The position numbers and the translations under genes are program-made. Under the pieces are notes generated by a model. That model did not search any database and was not told where the DNA came from. It saw only the letters and a program-made list of their open reading frames with translations. A DNA stretch of 64,000 nucleotides. Origin: Rhynochetos jubatus (lineage: Eukaryota > Chordata > Aves > Eurypygiformes > Rhynochetidae). Below are positions 62,236 through 64,000 of this stretch, piece after piece. The DNA lies in the NCBI GenBank assembly GCA_027574665.1, contig CM050656.1, positions 8,383,501-8,447,500 of the forward strand. The letters run 5' to 3'. How positions within the stretch are numbered: the stretch's first letter is position 1; each line of letters begins with the position of its first letter.

Positions 62236-64000
62236 AGCTCAGGAATCAGTAACTGAATATTAACTCATTGCATACGGAGGAGAGCAGTTCTTTCAGGAGA
62301 AAGCCCCACCATAACCCCACTGAAAAGCAGGTATCTGAAAACCAGTGAGAATTGCAAAACATCCCCTTCCCTCTTCTTTTGATGAATTTCCCACTTATGT
62401 TTCATATTACTTCCAAAATACCTGCATTTCAAAGCTGAAATTCACGAGAGCACTTGCATCACTGAAGCTTTTGTGTTTTCTGAAACTGAGCCTAAATTTG
62501 AGACAGTTGCATAAATTGAAGGATATTTTTTAATTTTCATTTGACTTGTTCAACAGTTGAAATGGATTCCCATCTGAGCACTGCAGAAGATGCCATCTTC
62601 AGTTTGTTCCCTGTAACAGACATCATTTGCAGAAGACACTTAGTAAGCCCATTTAGCAAAAAATGTATAATAAAAACATGATAGAAGAAATATTTTTTTT
62701 AAAACTATTTTTCCACCTTTTGCATACAGCAATTCCTGAAAAGAATTAACTTTGACCAGTTAATCAGTACTAGCATTTATTACTCAAAATGTTATCCCTT
62801 TTGATCTGACAGGCTTGGTTTGGATAATTTGTTAAAGATGACAAAAAGGCTCATATGCCTTTCATTCATTTTGACCTTTCTTAGTATTAGGAAATTAATT
62901 TCAGAACTGAAACAAATGTATTACTGTTGTCATTTAAAAAAAAAAAGATGAATACCTTGCCTTCAAGCTGTTTCTTCATATTAATCCATCACACTGTAAC
63001 ATGATCGCTTTTTGACACATAACATCTTACCAAGATACTTTCGACATTCACACCAGCTCTTATTAAATACTGCACATAAATTTCCAAGTGCTGGAAGTTA
63101 TTGATAGAATAGGGTGAATAACAAAGTATACATACGGGAAACACATGGAGGGGAGGAGGGTTTTCTTTAGAGAAAAGTTTTATCAGGTCTGGACATGTGG
63201 TTTTATGATAGTCAAGGGTAAAAACAAGCAAATACAATTTTATTTCCCCTTGATAACATTTTATTTTGTAACTCACAAAGAAGGAATCAATAAATGCTTC
63301 CAATCAGTAGCATTCTTATTGAGAATTTTTAGGTTTTCTTTTAGTTGTGCTTAGTGGAAACAAGTTTTGATCCAGTCAGATTTCAATACCTGGAAATGCA
63401 TTTTCTTCTTCCTGTTGTAGCAACGGTTGTTTTCCCTTATTTCATTTTAATATTTACTACTGTTTACCCATAATTCCCACCACACTCTCCCCCTAAACTG
63501 CCTGTAGCTCTCAGAAACGTGTTGGTAGGTGCCTTACTGAGTAACATTCGTGAGCAATCCCTTTCATCCTTTTCAGTTATATATCAAAGCAAGCGTTTGA
63601 GCTATATGGACGAATTAAATGATGCACTACTCCAAGACATAAAGAACTACAGCCTAGCAAAGCACTGGTGGCTGTCAAGCACAGTCACTGAGGAATGTTA
63701 AATTGGAGTCACAGTTGTTAATGAGGGCTTAAGCCTAGCAGGGTTTGAAGTTCAGGTAGAATCTGAATAAACACTCAAATATTTGAATGCTTGTTCAAAA
63801 GAAGTGTTATTTACTCTTTGTATTGATATGTCTGTAACACTGGGCTTCCCAGGTTTGGAAACTTGAGTAAGGGTCGTGACGTAGGAAAGAATGAGAATCA
63901 CACTAAGGTATTGTTGAGATGCGTTTTTATCCAACACACTTAGCACGCGATGGGCTCTGGCTTTACAGTTACATTCATCATGTAACCGTGTTATTGCACC

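Larger units (their letters stand above)
51561..64000 (+). other. AGBL4: AGBL4 intron following exon B, remaining part, no gene seen
   Basis: No exon with the expected next AGBL4 residues (after the YYNP end of exon B) was recognised. Contents are an old CR1-like tail at 53131-53205, a GC-richer block at 56400-56760 with an AATAAA, short chance frames and the TTTTA microsatellite at 62131-62235. Confidence 0.7.

Noticed and set aside
1-64000. tRNA, rRNA, CRISPR, bacterial operon or phage-like modules
   Set aside because: Nothing with the required structure was seen; the splice sites, CR1 LINEs and long introns indicate vertebrate nuclear DNA.

Overview
The window looks like avian nuclear DNA. 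It holds a small part of one very long gene and no complete gene. The bird assignment rests on two 5'-truncated CR1 LINE copies with the avian-type tail (cacagaatcacag on the + strand), older CR1 relics, no mammalian-type SINEs, and two exons of a vertebrate protein gene.

The gene is AGBL4 (cytosolic carboxypeptidase 6, CCP6), on the + strand. Exon A (719-833) and exon B (40316-40427) are consecutive: they join in frame across a 39.5 kb intron and together encode the NPDGV and DLNR part of an M14 metallocarboxypeptidase domain. The split codon at the junction (ag|g) rebuilds an arginine that should be a substrate-carboxylate binding residue. The exons before and after lie outside the window: 1-718 is the end of the preceding intron and 40428-64000 the start of the following one.

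The rest is intron. Layout: 1-718 intron end; 719-833 exon A; 834-40315 intron with CR1 copies at 10218-11018 and 30932-31600, an older CR1 tail near 27694-27872, a T/GTT tract at 17738-17790, and several candidate regulatory stretches; 40316-40427 exon B; 40428-64000 next intron with an old amniote SINE-like tail (41500-41605), a 24 bp tandem duplication (42316-42363), a decayed CR1 ORF2 fragment on the + strand (about 50800-51560), another old CR1-like tail (53131-53205) and a TTTTA microsatellite (62131-62235). The remaining open reading frames are short, lack recognisable domains and behave as chance frames.

I found no operon, CRISPR array, tRNA, rRNA or new enzymatic system. The more interesting non-coding signals are a possible recursive splice site at 9517-9525 in the long intron, a cluster of TTACC half-sites with two RFX X-box-like palindromes at 6347-6519, and a CpG-retaining island-like patch at 24293-24539. 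All three are inferences from sequence alone.
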